From positions 8,804,381-8,868,380 of the forward strand of contig JABAKD010000011.1 of assembly GCA_012845835.1 (NCBI GenBank): a DNA stretch of 64,000 nt, in the 5' to 3' direction. Below the pieces are notes generated by a model, which worked only from the letters and a program-made list of their open reading frames with translations, was not told the origin of the DNA and did not search any database. The translations under genes and the position numbers were made by a program. Below are positions 34,514 through 45,468 of the stretch, in pieces. Source of the stretch: Undaria pinnatifida. Taxonomy: Eukaryota > Sar > Phaeophyceae > Laminariales > Alariaceae. Numbering within the stretch: position 1 is the first letter of the stretch; every line of letters starts with the position of its first letter.

Positions 34514-34771
34514 TGTCGACGGTACGAGGCGTACGAGACGGTTGTTAAACCGTCTGTCTGAGAGTTCGTGGAGATAACAGGTATGTTTCTCCCGAGACAC
34601 ATTATATCGACCTCGGTAGGTCCCCACTAATTAATCTCCATATCTTGGTGCTATACCTGTGTTCTTTAGTCTACTTCGTATCTACATGTGTACCCCTCCC
34701 GTGCGTCCACCATGAGAACTCACCCGCGGACCCATCCCGACCCGGGCACCTACCAGTGGGCGCGTTCGAGA
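34514..34771. repeat. Left LTR
   Basis: It aligns along its whole length with 36291-36541, sharing blocks such as GTTTCTCCCGAG, CCCCACTAATT and CTCCCGTGCG. It starts with TG. Confidence 0.8.
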
Positions 34772-35138
34772 CGCCAGCGTTGTATCTAAGTACTTAGCAG
34801 AATCTGCTGGTTGGGGCCTGCAGGGAACGGTGTTTGGTTCGGGTATGGGTGGAAGCGGGACGTCCTCGTGCGCTACGAGCGTGGTTCGATAAATATAAGA
34901 GATGCCAGGTCTATGGTCATGCTCTAGCCTAATGCAGGGCGGTGGTGTAACCCAGGGAGGATCCGAAACATTGCTTCGTACCTATTTCGACGCTGGAAAA
35001 CTGCCGCTCGGTTACCACTACATTGACTACAGCGAGTACGACGTTGGCACCGCTACCAATGCAACAATGGGTCGTTGAGCGGCAGAAGAGGCAGCGGCAG
35101 AAGTGGCTCGATCAAGAGCACCAGCAGCAGTGGCTCAA

Positions 35139-35702
35139 CCAACTGCAGCTGCAGCGGCAGCAACAGCAGCAGCAGTGGTTCGATTAGGTGCAGCAATGTT
35201 AACAGCAGCAGCAGTAGCAGGAGCAGCAGGTTTGGAGCGGGGTGGTCCGGCGTGCGGAAAGTGGAGAGGTGAAACCAATACAACCGTTGGGTCACTACTG
35301 CACGTCGCGAGCAGGTATCAAGAATGCGCGACAGAAAAGCGACACCCTATGCGCGCAACAGTGCGGGACACTGCGCAGATACAGGTGATGTGCCAGAGAG
35401 TACTAACGAGCAGGCTGTCTGCACTAAGGCTCGAGCAGACAGCCTGCTCGTCAGTACCCTCTGGCACATTACCTGTCTCTCTTTATGCAATATCCCGTGT
35501 TCTTGCGCGCGTGGAGTGTCGCTTTTCGCTCGCGCAATCCTGATGTCTTTTCGCGGCCGTGCAGTAGTGACTCGACTGTTGTAGTGGTTTTACCTCACCG
35601 CTTTCCGCACACCCAACCATCCTGATCCAAAACTGCTGCTCCCGCTGCTGCTGCTGCTGCTGACGCTGCTGCGCCTGATCGAACCACTGCTGCAGCTGTT
35701 GG
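35139..35702. repeat. Long hairpin: inverted repeat with arms of about 270-285 bp
   Basis: The left arm (35139-35422) and right arm (35435-35702) are reverse complements along nearly their full length around a 12-base loop. The innermost 40 bases or so are almost identical, with GAGCAGGCTGTCTGC meeting GCAGACAGCCTGCTC. The outer parts contain CAG-rich tracts and are more diverged. It lies inside the LTR element. Confidence 0.85.
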
Positions 35703-35719
35703 TACTTGGTTGATAAAAA
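35483..35719 (-). CDS. Glutamine-rich coding remnant in the right hairpin arm
   Basis: The minus strand is open through a Gln-rich stretch with WFDQAQQR and FWIRMVGCAESGEVKP, on to HYCTAAKRHQD and a stop at 35485-35483. The left arm read on the plus strand gives a related peptide (VWSGVVRRAESGEVKP, HYCTSRAGIKN), also ending in a stop, but with three stops in its Gln tract. The preserved frame in both arms suggests an inverted duplication of a real coding segment, perhaps gag-like. No start codon could be fixed and the family is unknown. Confidence 0.35.
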   Translation of the reverse strand, partial: FLSTKYQQLQQWFDQAQQRQQQQQQREQQFWIRMVGCAESGEVKPLQQSSHYCTAAKRHQDCASEKRHSTRARTRDIA

Positions 35720-36290
35720 TGAAATGGAGACATTATATTTGAGTAGATTATGACACCGGTAGTGGGTATTCTAAACCACCTGAGTTTGAAGAGACTCTTG
35801 AAATGGGTTTCGATATTTGAGGTGACTATGATATTGGTATTTTTTATTATAGTCCACTGAGTTTAACAGACTCTTGGTTCGGGCTTTGGATATTGGAGAC
35901 ACTGCTGTGTTGAGGTCGAGGTTTGTGACTTTGTGTTGAGGTTGAGACTTGAGATTATATTCTTAAATTTGAGATCTGATGTCTGAATTTTGAAGTTTGT
36001 TGCAGGTTTTCATTAGACACACTTGTGTTAACCCTCTTTACCAGCTGATGACCGTTTGACTACTTGGGCACACGCTCCCAGTTACGGTAGCTGAGTGCCG
36101 AATAACGGATTGGTGTAGAAGTTATTGAATTGGAAGATTCTGGATTTCGCCATTTGTTCTGAATCTGAGTTTTGGTTTTAATATTTGGATTTTGGGTTAT
36201 GATGACATGGATGTGAGTGCTTGGTGATCATGGTTTGAATCACCGGTATGTTTCGAGGTTTGCATTATCTCGTGCATCTAGTAGGAAGGC

Positions 36291-36541
36291 TGTCGGCGGC
36301 ACGAGGCGTACGAGATGGTTATAATACCGTGTGGGAGTTCGTGGAGGCAACAGGGATGTTTCTCCCGAGTGACATTATATGGAACTCGGGACGTCCCCAC
36401 TAATTCATCTCCACATCTTAGTATTATACATATGTTCTTATTCTACTTCGTTTCTACATGTACCCCTCCCGTGCGACCATCATGAGAACCCACACGTGAA
36501 CCCATCCCAACCCGGGCAACTGCCGATGGACGCGCTCGACA
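36291..36541. repeat. Right LTR
   Basis: Partner of the left LTR. It ends CTCGACA and is followed by TGGGG. Confidence 0.8.
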
Positions 36542-37297
36542 TGGGGGTCACATTTTGGGGGGGGGGGTTGCATTGAATCGGGGTCACTCACGTGATTGAA
36601 CCTCCTCTTCCCTTGCGGTCTGAACCTTTGTGCTGTTACAATTTTGCGATGTGAATCTTCGATGGAATGGTAAGCTACCCTGCGCCAAAAAAATAGCCTA
36701 CTGAGTTTTCGTCCATGCGGTACAGAAACCGTCGTGCGAGTGGCGCGGACCCGGAGGTCAAAATGGGGTTATGATACTACAATACCCTCGCCTCGGTTTG
36801 CTGCGCCTGCTTTGTCTGTCTTTCGCAGCTCCCCTCCCCCCGTTGACAGCCCGCCCCCCTCCCCATAACGTAGGCGGAGCAGACCCCTCGGGTTTTCCTC
36901 TCCATTCCCTTTTACACCCTGCGGCAGAAAAGTAGGTGAATGCGGCTGCGGCTTCCCGCCCACCGTTTCAGGCGTAGTGCCTTCGTAATCAGGCTGCCTC
37001 CCCTAAGCGTTAGGGAAAGCAAGGGTATAGGACCATCGTGTTGACGACGGGTGCTACCAGGAGAGAGTCGCATGTGATATCGAATTAACTTGTTAAATGG
37101 TGACCCTCCTCGATCGAGGTACCACGGAATATCACATCATTGGAAGACCATTAGCGCTAGTCGTTGCATACGTTGGCCATGGGATTGTGGTCTTTTTTGG
37201 TTGAACTTCCGCAGGTTACACACAAAATCGGTGTTGGGGATGAGATGCAGAGCTCTATCAGGTTAGCAGCCTCAAAAATCAGGAAGGTACACACCTC

Positions 37298-37549
37298 ACG
37301 CGTGCTACGATAGAGGTAGCGCTTTCGTCTGGAACGGTTTCTGAATGACGGGGGTCCTTAACCCAAAACTGTCGGAAATAGGCGATTTTTTTGCATGATT
37401 TCTTGTTGTGTACCCAGGCCATGTTTTGTTTTCTATCCGGTAGCAGTTCATTTTTTCATCAAAAACAGTGTTTTGGGAGAGGCCTTAACCTCACAAATAG
37501 AAAAAAAAACTAAGAAAAGGAAGTGGCGCACCTCTATCGTATCACTCGT
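37298..37549. mobile_element. MT1 element
   Basis: The left terminal repeat is the exact consensus ACGCGTGCTACGATAGAGGT; the right is CACCTCTATCGTATCACTCG. CACCTC flanks both sides and could be a target duplication. Confidence 0.8.
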
Positions 37550-37576
37550 CACCTCGACCCTACCATGGGAAGGACG

Positions 37577-37893
37577 ATAGAGCGATAGAGGTAGCGCTGT
37601 GAAGGAAGTAAACACGTAGGATATGTACTGTACATGACGGGGCTCCTTAACCCCAAATTGTCGGACAGACGTCGTTCTTGTTCTGCGATATATTCCATTT
37701 TTTTTGTATACCTAGGCCGTGGTCATACGGTAAGTTGTTGAACTTTCAGTTTCACCAAAATCAGTGTTTGGGTGACGTATTTGATGTAGACCGGTGAGGT
37801 ATAGACTACTATTAATAACAATGGTATAGACCTCCTGCAATAGGTTAGGAGCCTCGGAACACACAAATAGTGCACCTGTACCGTTGTAAGTAC
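37577..37893. mobile_element. Diverged MT1 element
   Basis: It starts GCGATAGAGGTAGCGC, carries ATGACGGGGCTCCTTAACCC and ends near CACCTGTACCGTTG. It lies directly beside the previous MT1 copy. Confidence 0.6.
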
Positions 37894-38399
37894 CATGGCT
37901 CCGGAGTGCCCAGCTCGACACAATTCCTGCTTACTGTGTCACTCTCCAGAGCAGAGCAAGGAGAGATATTGAATGGACTCCTTGCTGAAGCCTCCGGCAT
38001 GCAGGAGCCAAACATCAATGTGCGCTCATCAGATCGTCAGCTTATGAATGCTTATGATAACACTGCATATACATCGATGGTCGCTCTCCCCCCGATCGAG
38101 TTTACGGAAGAGCAAACCCTACAAGAGTAAAATTGACATTATGCCTCCGCGTTAGTGGCGTAGGCATGGCCGCTGTAGCTGTAGTTGGACCAGGAAAGCC
38201 TCAATTTCACAGTAGGAAAACCTGACCAAACCATCGATAGCACGAATAGTAGCTTCGGCGTGTCCTCCGACCACCCAAACGAACGTCTTCACAGGGAACC
38301 AGCTCGGCAGCACGGTATCACCGTAACCGGCGTGCTTCAGGCATGTAGGTAATGCTTAGAAGCGACGGGTATTCGCGCTGGGATGTAGCGAAATACGAC

Positions 38400-38745
38400 G
38401 TCGAGCACTGGGAGGCCTGTAGAGACGGTGCACATCGATTTTTGTCCGGCCCCTGCGAAACGTCTATGAGAGGATCTGCCTATCCTATCACGTTAGTGTA
38501 CAGCGTCTCGAGGCGGATGCGACCCTACGGAATGAAGAGCAAATCCGAGACGACCACCTACAGTACGTGCAGACCTATATCGCTGACAAACGAACGACAC
38601 GGGGAGGCGAGGCGGCTTCCACAAGGGCAGCGGCGGGGAATTCACCACCTAGCTGCAGCGCTGTGCAGCTACTGCAACTCCAAAGGAATATGCGCCTTTC
38701 ATGGCAGCGCGAGACTTCTGCGCGTTCATTGTCATCTCGGATGCC
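38400..38745 (+). pseudogene. Ty1/copia integrase core relic (plus strand)
   Basis: Integrase motifs appear in order but in shifting frames. They are VHIDF, ETSMRGSAYPITLVYSVSRR followed by MRPYGMKSKSE, then LQYVQTYIAD, FHKGSGGEFTT, and YCNSKGI. These correspond to the HID, VDxxSR, YIAD, DNGGEF and CxxKGI blocks of copia integrase cores. Several frameshifts, a stop, and substitutions at catalytic-type Asp positions make it non-functional. It is truncated by MT1 at 38788. Confidence 0.7.
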
Positions 38746-38787
38746 CTCCTCATCCCGTGGGGGGCGTAGCAAGGTCTAAATGCTGTG

Positions 38788-39033
38788 ACGCGTGCTACGA
38801 TAGAGGTAGACCTTTGCGCCTGAAATAGCTTCTGGATGACGGAGCTCGTCTACCCCAAATCGTCGGAAATAGGGAATATATTTGCATGGGGGGTTTTCAT
38901 CCTTGGTCCTAGCAGTTTTTTATTTCTCCACAATCAGTTTTTGGGTTAACAAGGACATGTATTAGCCTCCTAGTAAAGCGAGGAAACACCAGAAACCTCA
39001 GAAAAAGCGTGGTGTACCTCTATCGTAGCACGC
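38788..39033. mobile_element. MT1 element between copia integrase relics
   Basis: Terminal repeats are ACGCGTGCTACGATAGAGGT and, inverted, ACCTCTATCGTAGCACGCT. It separates a plus-strand integrase fragment on its left from a minus-strand fragment on its right. Confidence 0.8.
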
Positions 39034-39161
39034 TTCCTGTCCATGAACATGAAAAAATAGACAGATCCGCCCGTGGACGCCTCGCAGAAACCGGACAAAT
39101 CGATGTGCATCGTCTTAAGCCTATCCGCACGTGATATGACAAGCGTCTGAAGGTACTGCAC
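39034..39161 (-). pseudogene. Ty1/copia integrase relic (minus strand)
   Basis: The minus strand reads ISRADRLKTMHIDLSGF and then CEASTGGSVYFFMFMDRKR, the start of a copia integrase core. It aligns at nucleotide level with the plus-strand relic around 38428-38490 (shared TGCACATCGATTT and GGATCTG). It abuts the end of an MT1 element. Confidence 0.65.
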
Positions 39162-39554
39162 CTTGTTCTATCACCGCATCCCGTTGCATTAGTTTTCTCC
39201 GGAATAGGCGCTGATTCGAGTCCCCCACCTGAGCAAGCCAAGTGCTCAGGGTTATTTAGCTCTTCACGTCTTTTCTGCGACGAAACTCCGGTAGCCCCAC
39301 GCGCAACGCAACCCCCGAGCTAGATTTTCAATATCTTTTCATTTTTTCGAAACTCGCTACAATGTCTTAAACGTAGCGCAGGACAATGGAGCCCGTATAC
39401 ACCACGCCTGTGAACGGCGGGTGGCCGTGCGGGGAACCTAAATAAGCATTGAACAACACCTTCTGCGTTGTAAGCCTTCTTCACAAAAATGACAAAATGG
39501 GTGGGGGAGGAAACCCAGTGATCGTTGTGACTTAACGAAGATGCCGGGAATTGA

Positions 39555-39750
39555 ACCCGGATCTGGTCGTGTACGTGTAGAAGTATATCGCTGACATGGA
39601 CAGCATGGGGAGGCCGGGCTGCTTCCGAACGAACAACGACGGAGAGCTCATCAACTGCAGGTAGGTGAGACCGCCGAGATCCGTCGTGAGTATGCGGCAC
39701 CGAGTAAACCACAACAGAACGCGGTTGCCAACCATACCAGATATGACATG
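39555..39750 (+). pseudogene. Ty1/copia integrase relic (3' core segment)
   Basis: The plus strand encodes KYIADMDSMGRPGCFRTNND then GELINCR. In a shifted frame it continues AEIRREYAAPSKPQQNAVAN. These match the YIAD, TDNGGEF and RREYTAPxxPQQNGV blocks of copia integrases. A stop and a frameshift separate the two parts. A T-arm-like palindrome (CCGGG..CCCGG) at 39544-39560 is probably coincidental. Confidence 0.65.
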
Positions 39751-40185
39751 AACCTACCTGGTACGGTAACGCTGAAGTAGTTAATCTGCCTTGTACTATT
39801 CATACGAGAAAACAGAGCTCATTTTTCAACAACTTCGTATGTTATGCAAAGAACCCCGTGATAAGGAAAAAAGCTGTAAGTCTGCAAAAAAAAAAGGATC
39901 TCCAATTCCTTCCCATTGCTTAGGGTTAGTCCCACCTCAAAGGACCTGGTCCCTTTACTAGGGATCCAACATTTTTTGTACTAGAGACCCGGCAGGTGCT
40001 TTCAAAGGTGGATTGCACACGTGTTCTCCCCGCCGAATACACTCACATAATCTGTTACATGTCTTCTACATATGTAGTTTAAACGTCCAATGTGCACCCC
40101 AAGTACCAGCAAAACCGTAGAGCCCACTTCAATGAATACGAAGGGGGCGATCTTGTCAAGGAACGTCGGTATGTAACAGGACTCT
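39751..40185. other. Intergenic, nothing recognised
   Basis: Only the TACCTGGTA motif at 39755-39763 stands out. Confidence 0.45.
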
Positions 40186-40477
40186 GGACCCAGGCTACGA
40201 TAGCGGGGTTATGTCCCTTTACAAGGGACATTTTTTTTCAGTGACCCGGAGTAACTCGCGCGAGTGACCCCCCGGCTTCTTCGCGGTCTTAGGCTTGTTG
40301 GGTACTATAATCAATATAGCGGCGTCGATCCGCAACGCAATAGTTAGCCACGCTGCGCCAAACATGTGGCGTAAAGTATTTTCGTCAGCGAGGTACAGAG
40401 TCACTCGTGCGCCTGGCTCAAATCAATTAGGGAAAAACGGGGGTATTAACATGCCCCCTACCGCCGTCCCGAAGAGC
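40186..40477. mobile_element. MT2 element
   Basis: It starts CCCAGGCTACGATAGCGGG and ends ATGCCCCCTACCGCC. It contains GTAACTCGCGCGAGTGACC and GAGGTACAGAGTCACTCGTG. Confidence 0.75.
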
Positions 40478-41100
40478 CATAGTGCCATGATAGTCCTCAA
40501 CAATGTGTACCACCGACTACGGTGTACGTGGGTACTGCACCATTTTTTTTCTCTTTCCAACAAAGTTATGGCATTGGGTACGGTATCGATGTACACAAGG
40601 TTCTGCGCTAACTCGCAACGCTGAATCAACGCGACCCTAGAACCATCGGACAATGGAAGGGTCGGTTGAAATGTCGTGTATAACAATATGGTAGTGCCCA
40701 TGGCTGTACGAGCTGGACCAGCCTTGAAACTCATTTTCACTTAATAGGCGTTTTCTCAATCGTTTACAAGTATTTCGACGCCAGATTTTGCAGCTGTGCG
40801 TCTGGGTCTGTACCGCGTTTGTTGGCGTTGGAATTATTTTAATCCGAGTTTTTTTCGTCGAGAAATTACAAATCAAATTAATCCCATCATTCCCGAAGGT
40901 GTATCGATACTAAAGTCTATACGAAAGCCCGAAAACGTTGTACTGCGTATGCCGTTGATACTGGGTGTGAGTGTTTTTTGAGGCATCGGGAAACGATCGA
41001 TACACGTCTCATCGTTTAATTCCTTTTCTGTCAAGAGATATGGCGCGCAGAAGATCCCAATCCAATTTCAAGATACTACGATGCGAGATACAAAATATGT

Positions 41101-41376
41101 TTTTTTGCGCAGCGCAGTTTTGCGATTTTTGACCTGAAATTTTGACGCGTGATTCGAAGCGCATTTGTCTAGGCCTTCAAGTGGGAACCCAAAAAAAAAA
41201 AGTTTTTTTCTAACGTACATTTCGGTCAATTTCTAGGTGGGCGTTTCACTCAAACGGTCATAATTTTACCTCCTCATTTTTTTTTTTTGAGTTCCAGCTT
41301 GAACGCCTCTACACATGCGCTGCGAATCACGTGTCAAAATTTCAGGTCAAAAATCGCAAAACTGCGCTTCGCAAAT
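41101..41376. mobile_element. Foldback element with terminal inverted repeats of about 115 bp
   Basis: The left arm (from about 41103) reads TTTGCGCAGCGCAGTTTTGC, then GATTTTTGACCTGAAATTTT and an A-run. The right arm (ending at 41376) is its reverse complement with few changes. The central 50-60 bases are unpaired. It is unrelated to MT1-MT3. Confidence 0.85.
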
Positions 41377-42449
41377 CCATTCAACTGTCCTGACTGGCTC
41401 TAAGCCAGACCAGCTCGTAGCGAAGAAATGTATGTGTGTCCCAGCCGCAAAACTACTCATCAGGCACTAGTCTACATGTATAGGAAGAGCGGCCAACAAA
41501 TATCTGGTGTACGCAACATTCGATATATCATATTAGACTAACATCATTCACATAAAACGACAGCTTTTGAGGTATTCAAGTACACATTCGTAGTAACAGT
41601 GGAAGGAACAGAGAAAGTAAGCGAAGTCTAAACGTTTAAATGATGGCTGAATGAAAGAAAGTCGGCATACATACATAAGCGTATTGTGGGTCGGACCGCC
41701 CAAAAATGCAGTGATTCTCGGAGCCAATTTGAGCAGCATGTGTGCTGACTCCCAAATGGGAATAAAATGGGAATAACAACAGAGAGCGAAAACGACATCA
41801 TGTCATCAGCAGAAAAAACGCACCACCGAATTTTGAAGACGGTTATCGCTCTGTGCCATCCTTGTACACAACGCAAGGCGATGCGAGTCGACGATGGAAG
41901 AAAGGGCTGAGAGTTATATGTGTGATTGCGCTAAAGGATTTCAACATGAAAATTTGAGCAAATAATCCCGCCGAGCGAACTTTGAAGGAAGAGTTTGCTA
42001 AAAACGGCATGAAAATTTCAATTTGAGGGAACGATTTATTAAATAGAGTGAACTTCCATCAACAACGACCAGATCATACGATTGGCTTACCAACACCAGG
42101 CACCACGGCACAACAATCAGAGGGGACGAGCGCACAACCCACATGGCAGCACACAGCACTGATCGCTGTGCTCTGTGCTTGGGAGCGCTAGACACAACCT
42201 AACATTGATTCGGAGGCACCAAAGAGTAGCTGGGGAAGCATGACGCGTACACGCAACCTCAGGGGTAGGTGCTAGTGAGCCGGCGCTCCCGCGCTCTCTA
42301 CGATGTGACCTCGGTCTCTGCTGCTGCGTGATGTCGTATTCAGTGCTGATTTTGTCAACCACCGTCGCTATCCCACAAAACGCTGTCGCCGAAGCCTCCA
42401 CCGCCACCCACGCCGAAGCCTCCACCGCCACCCACGCCGCACGGCCGCC
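41377..42449. other. Intergenic, nothing recognised
   Basis: No conserved ORF or known repeat was identified. Confidence 0.45.
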
Positions 42450-42484
42450 GCCGCCGCTACTGCTGCTGCTGCTGCTGCTGTGCG
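42450..42484. repeat. CCG/CTG trinucleotide tract
   Basis: GCCGCCGCC followed by a CTG run. Confidence 0.85.
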
Positions 42485-42634
42485 GCGGCTGTTGTGCTGC
42501 GGCTGCGGTTGGTGTCTCCTGCGTTTGTTTCTACAAAAAATAATAAAAACTGGCTGTTCTGTTGTAGTGGTGATCGTGGTAATCGAGCCAGGCCGAGCTG
42601 CTGTGCCTGCCGCAACTCATCTGGCGGGGCCATC

Positions 42635-42675
42635 GCCACCGCCACCTCCGCCCCCGCCGCCGCCGCCGCCGCCGC

Positions 42676-42708
<33 letters not shown>

Positions 42709-42750
42709 GTCTGCGGTGCTGCTACTGCGCTGCTGCTGCTGTGCTGCTGT
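42635..42750. repeat. CCG then CTG trinucleotide tract
   Basis: A long CCG/CCA run passes into a CTG run. It is open in several frames (poly-Pro, poly-Ala, poly-Leu), so no coding call is made. Confidence 0.85.
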
Positions 42751-43246
42751 TTGTCTGATGGTGTAGTGCTGGGCCTGCCCCTGTCGGTGAGTCTAGGTGC
42801 TACCGCACCATATATATGTCTAAATTCAAAAAATGATGTTGCCTCCCCGCTCCCCGCCTGTAACATGGAGGCCGTGTACGCCTTTTCTGCGATTCGTTCA
42901 CCGCAAACACAACCAAAAGCATGCTCGAGTGAATCTCCCATTTTTCTAGCACGATGGAAGAATTTTTAGTGAATTATGTTAACGCAATCATTCTCGTGCG
43001 ATAAAAATGAAGGCGCGTACCATCTAGTATATTGAGGAAGGGAGGAGAAGAGCCTGCTTTGCAACCCCGGATCTGGGTTGCAACTAACTACGGAAGGAGA
43101 ACACTAAGAAAACGTGAGAAGATATTAGAAGAGGCACGAGTACGAAAAACACATGATGACGTAGAGATACAATATCGTACATGGAACACCTGGATATATG
43201 ATGGGTTTTGGGGAAGGCCGGTCAGGCATATAACTTACTCGTAGTC

Positions 43247-43443
43247 AGTGTGGGGCAGGGCGTGTCTCACGCACGCTTCAATCCAACGTTCAGCATCACA
43301 GATAATCTATAGTCACCATAATGTCATACGTTCGGGTACGAAAAGTTTGGGGCGGGGCGTGTCTCACGCACGCTTCAATTCAACATTCAGCATAGACTAA
43401 GCCATACTCATCATAATGCCATACGCTTGGTACGAAAAGTTCT
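43247..43443. repeat. Tandem duplication of about 98 bp
   Basis: Two adjacent copies share GGCGTGTCTCACGCACGCTT, CATAATG and GGTACGAAAAGTT. Confidence 0.8.
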
Positions 43444-45004
43444 CAAGTGGTGTCGAGCACACTAATAATGTGAATAACTACCTGGTAGCTGTATCATCGA
43501 GAAGCAATCCACCACAACGATCTCAATTCTCGAGACGCTGTCATCTCACCGGCACAAGAGGAATCCGCCATGTCGCCAGGAAACGTCCACTCGGAGGCCT
43601 AAATAGTGCAGTTCGGGCCCCAATAAAGCGGGGGCAGTCCGAAGGTTAGGTGCTTTCCCCCTTCTTGCCAAGGCGACGGCTGCCCTCGCTCTCCCTCCGT
43701 GCTCCTGACTCCAACGAGAGAAGAACGTATTGCTCGATGTTATACGCGCCAGTGACTCCTCGACTCGGGGTCACTCTACGCTACTACTTCTACTACTACT
43801 GCTGTAGTACTAGCACAGCTTTTACGCCCACGTGCCGTGCAGGCCTTCGACAGGTAATAATGAATGGATGGACGACTACAAATACAACACCAGCCAGACG
43901 CGAGGGGTCAATGGATATCAATGCAACAACAGTACGCACCAAAACCAGCGTGTATCGCGGCGTTAGTTGTGGTTGTGTAGGAGAGGTTGTGGAGATGTCT
44001 TACGATGAACGTCTCGCCAAGGATGCAGTCAACCGTCCTCTACGCTCCATTCCCTCAATGCCGAATACTTTCCTCATCACATCACCCAGAGTACGCAGCC
44101 AAGGGGCTAAAGTTTGCTTTGGCGTACGTTCTCGTATGGCACTCCACTTACATTGTTTAGGGTACAAAATACTTGGAATCAGTATGGGATCATCTCTGGA
44201 GTATTATTAGATGTGAAAATGACACATTTTGTGTGGCAATCGTTAGCCCACTGGGGCTGCACTCCCCTGTGATGTTATGCCCGATGTATTTATATGATGG
44301 GATGTAATGCATTTGGTATATTTAGATATTTAGTGCCAGGTATGGTCTGTGCGCGCTTTTGGCTCCTCCAGCTCACCAAGTAGTTTCGAAGCATGCAGCA
44401 TATCCATGGCATGATTTACACTTACTCCTCTATATTATTAATCATGGTGCCCGGATGATGCAACACCAAACCAAACATACGTTCCGAGATAAAGAGAACA
44501 TTCTTTGGTGTCATCCAATCGTCAAGTTGGCGCCAGTATTTCATAACAGTGAATGAACGTATGTACCACCCTATGGGTCTGTTTCATACGTGTACGCTGA
44601 CTTCCATTTTCACTCATCTTTTTCTGGCGGATGCTGTTCCTGCAGCAATATGATATTGCCCCGCCAATACGAAAGAGCCCAACAAGAAAGTGATGCTCAC
44701 TTTTCGGCGGACGATAAGAAAATTGGACGGGGAAATCGTGCTCAGCGGCGAACCCTATTCTAAATCGTATACAATTCGAAGCCTAATTTTGCCTAGTGTT
44801 GTTCAAGGGTAGTGTTGCCACAAAAAGAATCTGAGACTCACTCGAAGAAGGGGTTTCTTGTTATTAATAGCGGGGCCCGGTACTGACTGTACGACGTGCT
44901 TCAGCTGTGATATACTTAGTCTATATTTATATTAGTTTTTCATCATCCCATTCATTATATTGCTCACGCCCTCCCTTTAAGTAGTACTTAGTAGTAGTAG
45001 ACGT
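43444..45004. other. Intergenic, nothing recognised
   Basis: A 186-codon plus-strand ORF (43650-44210) has no recognisable motif and was not called. Confidence 0.4.
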
Positions 45005-45130
45005 AGTAGTAACTCAGATCCGGGGTCACAAATCGGGCCCTCCTCCCCCCTCCCCACTACGGTACGTGCCTACATTTTTATCACGAGAAGAATTCAGCAT
45101 TTTCTTCCCTCGTCGACTCGCGTCGAATAG
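45005..45130 (+). repeat. R7 repeat
   Basis: It has AGATCCGGGGTCAC, CCTCCCCACTACGG, TTTTTATCACGAGAAGAAT and CCCTCGTCGACTCGCGTCG, shared with copies near 59.1 and 59.5 kb. Confidence 0.65.
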
Positions 45131-45290
45131 ATATATATATCAGGTACCAGGTATGCTATTAGTACGTGTGTGTACCGCCTTCGTTTGGTCTGTTTTTTGT
45201 ATCCTTGGGATAGTCTATACTTCCACACTCCAGAGTGACTGGAGCCTGCCCTGTGACCACGGACTTGATCATGGGAGTTAATGTGAGCAT

Positions 45291-45332
45291 AACAACAACA
45301 AGAGCAACAGCAACAACAACAGTAACAACAAC

Positions 45333-45366
<34 letters not shown>

Positions 45367-45380
45367 ACAACAGCAGCAGC
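45291..45380 (+). repeat. CAA/CAG trinucleotide tract
   Basis: About 30 triplets, mostly CAA, ending in CAG. It directly precedes a tRNA-like sequence. Confidence 0.9.
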
Positions 45381-45384
45381 GGTG

Positions 45385-45468
45385 TTCCCGATGGCCCAGT
45401 AGTAGCAAGCCGCTACTTGCCGTATGTAGTGAAAGGTCGATGTCGTAGGTTCAACTCTTACACGGGAA
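45385..45468 (+). tRNA. Degenerate tRNA-like sequence (pseudo-tRNA or SINE head)
   Basis: Six of seven acceptor pairs form (TTCCCGA with ACGGGAA). A box-A-like TGGCCCAGTAGTAG and a 5-bp T-stem (GTAGG..CTTAC, one wobble) around TTCAACT follow. No proper 7-base anticodon loop can be drawn, and the D-stem is weak, so it is not a functional tRNA by eye. Confidence 0.3.

Larger units (their letters stand above)
34514..36541. mobile_element. Non-autonomous LTR retrotransposon (2.03 kb)
   Basis: Direct repeats of about 258 and 251 bp (34514-34771 and 36291-36541) begin TGTCGRCGGYACGAGGCG and end in GA or CA. They flank a 1.5-kb interior. The same 5 bases, TGGGG, lie directly outside both ends (34509-34513 and 36542-36546), as a target-site duplication. 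A purine-rich stretch (AGTAGGAAGGC) precedes the 3' LTR. No protease, RT or integrase was recognised inside, so it resembles TRIM/LARD-type elements. The interior carries glutamine-rich coding remnants and a large hairpin. The LTRs differ noticeably, so the insertion is not recent. Confidence 0.8.
34493..36797. mobile_element. MT2 inverted-repeat element split by the LTR element
   Basis: The left terminal repeat (GACCAGGGCTACAGTATGGG) lies at 34493-34513 and the body resumes at 36547. It includes the GGTCACTCACGTGATTG subterminal palindrome and the CGGTACAGAAACCGTCGTGC block, ending at CCCTCGCCTCGG. Removing 34514-36541 and one TGGGG restores a normal MT2 element of about 270 bp. Confidence 0.75.

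Noticed and set aside
39541-39565. Possible tRNA T-arm
   Set aside because: No acceptor or anticodon stem pairs with it, and it lies directly upstream of a copia integrase relic.
42328-42941. ORFs over the CCG/CTG tract
   Set aside because: Homopolymer translations from a microsatellite, open in several frames at once.
43650-44210. 186-codon plus-strand ORF
   Set aside because: Low-complexity Tyr/Cys run and no recognisable motif.
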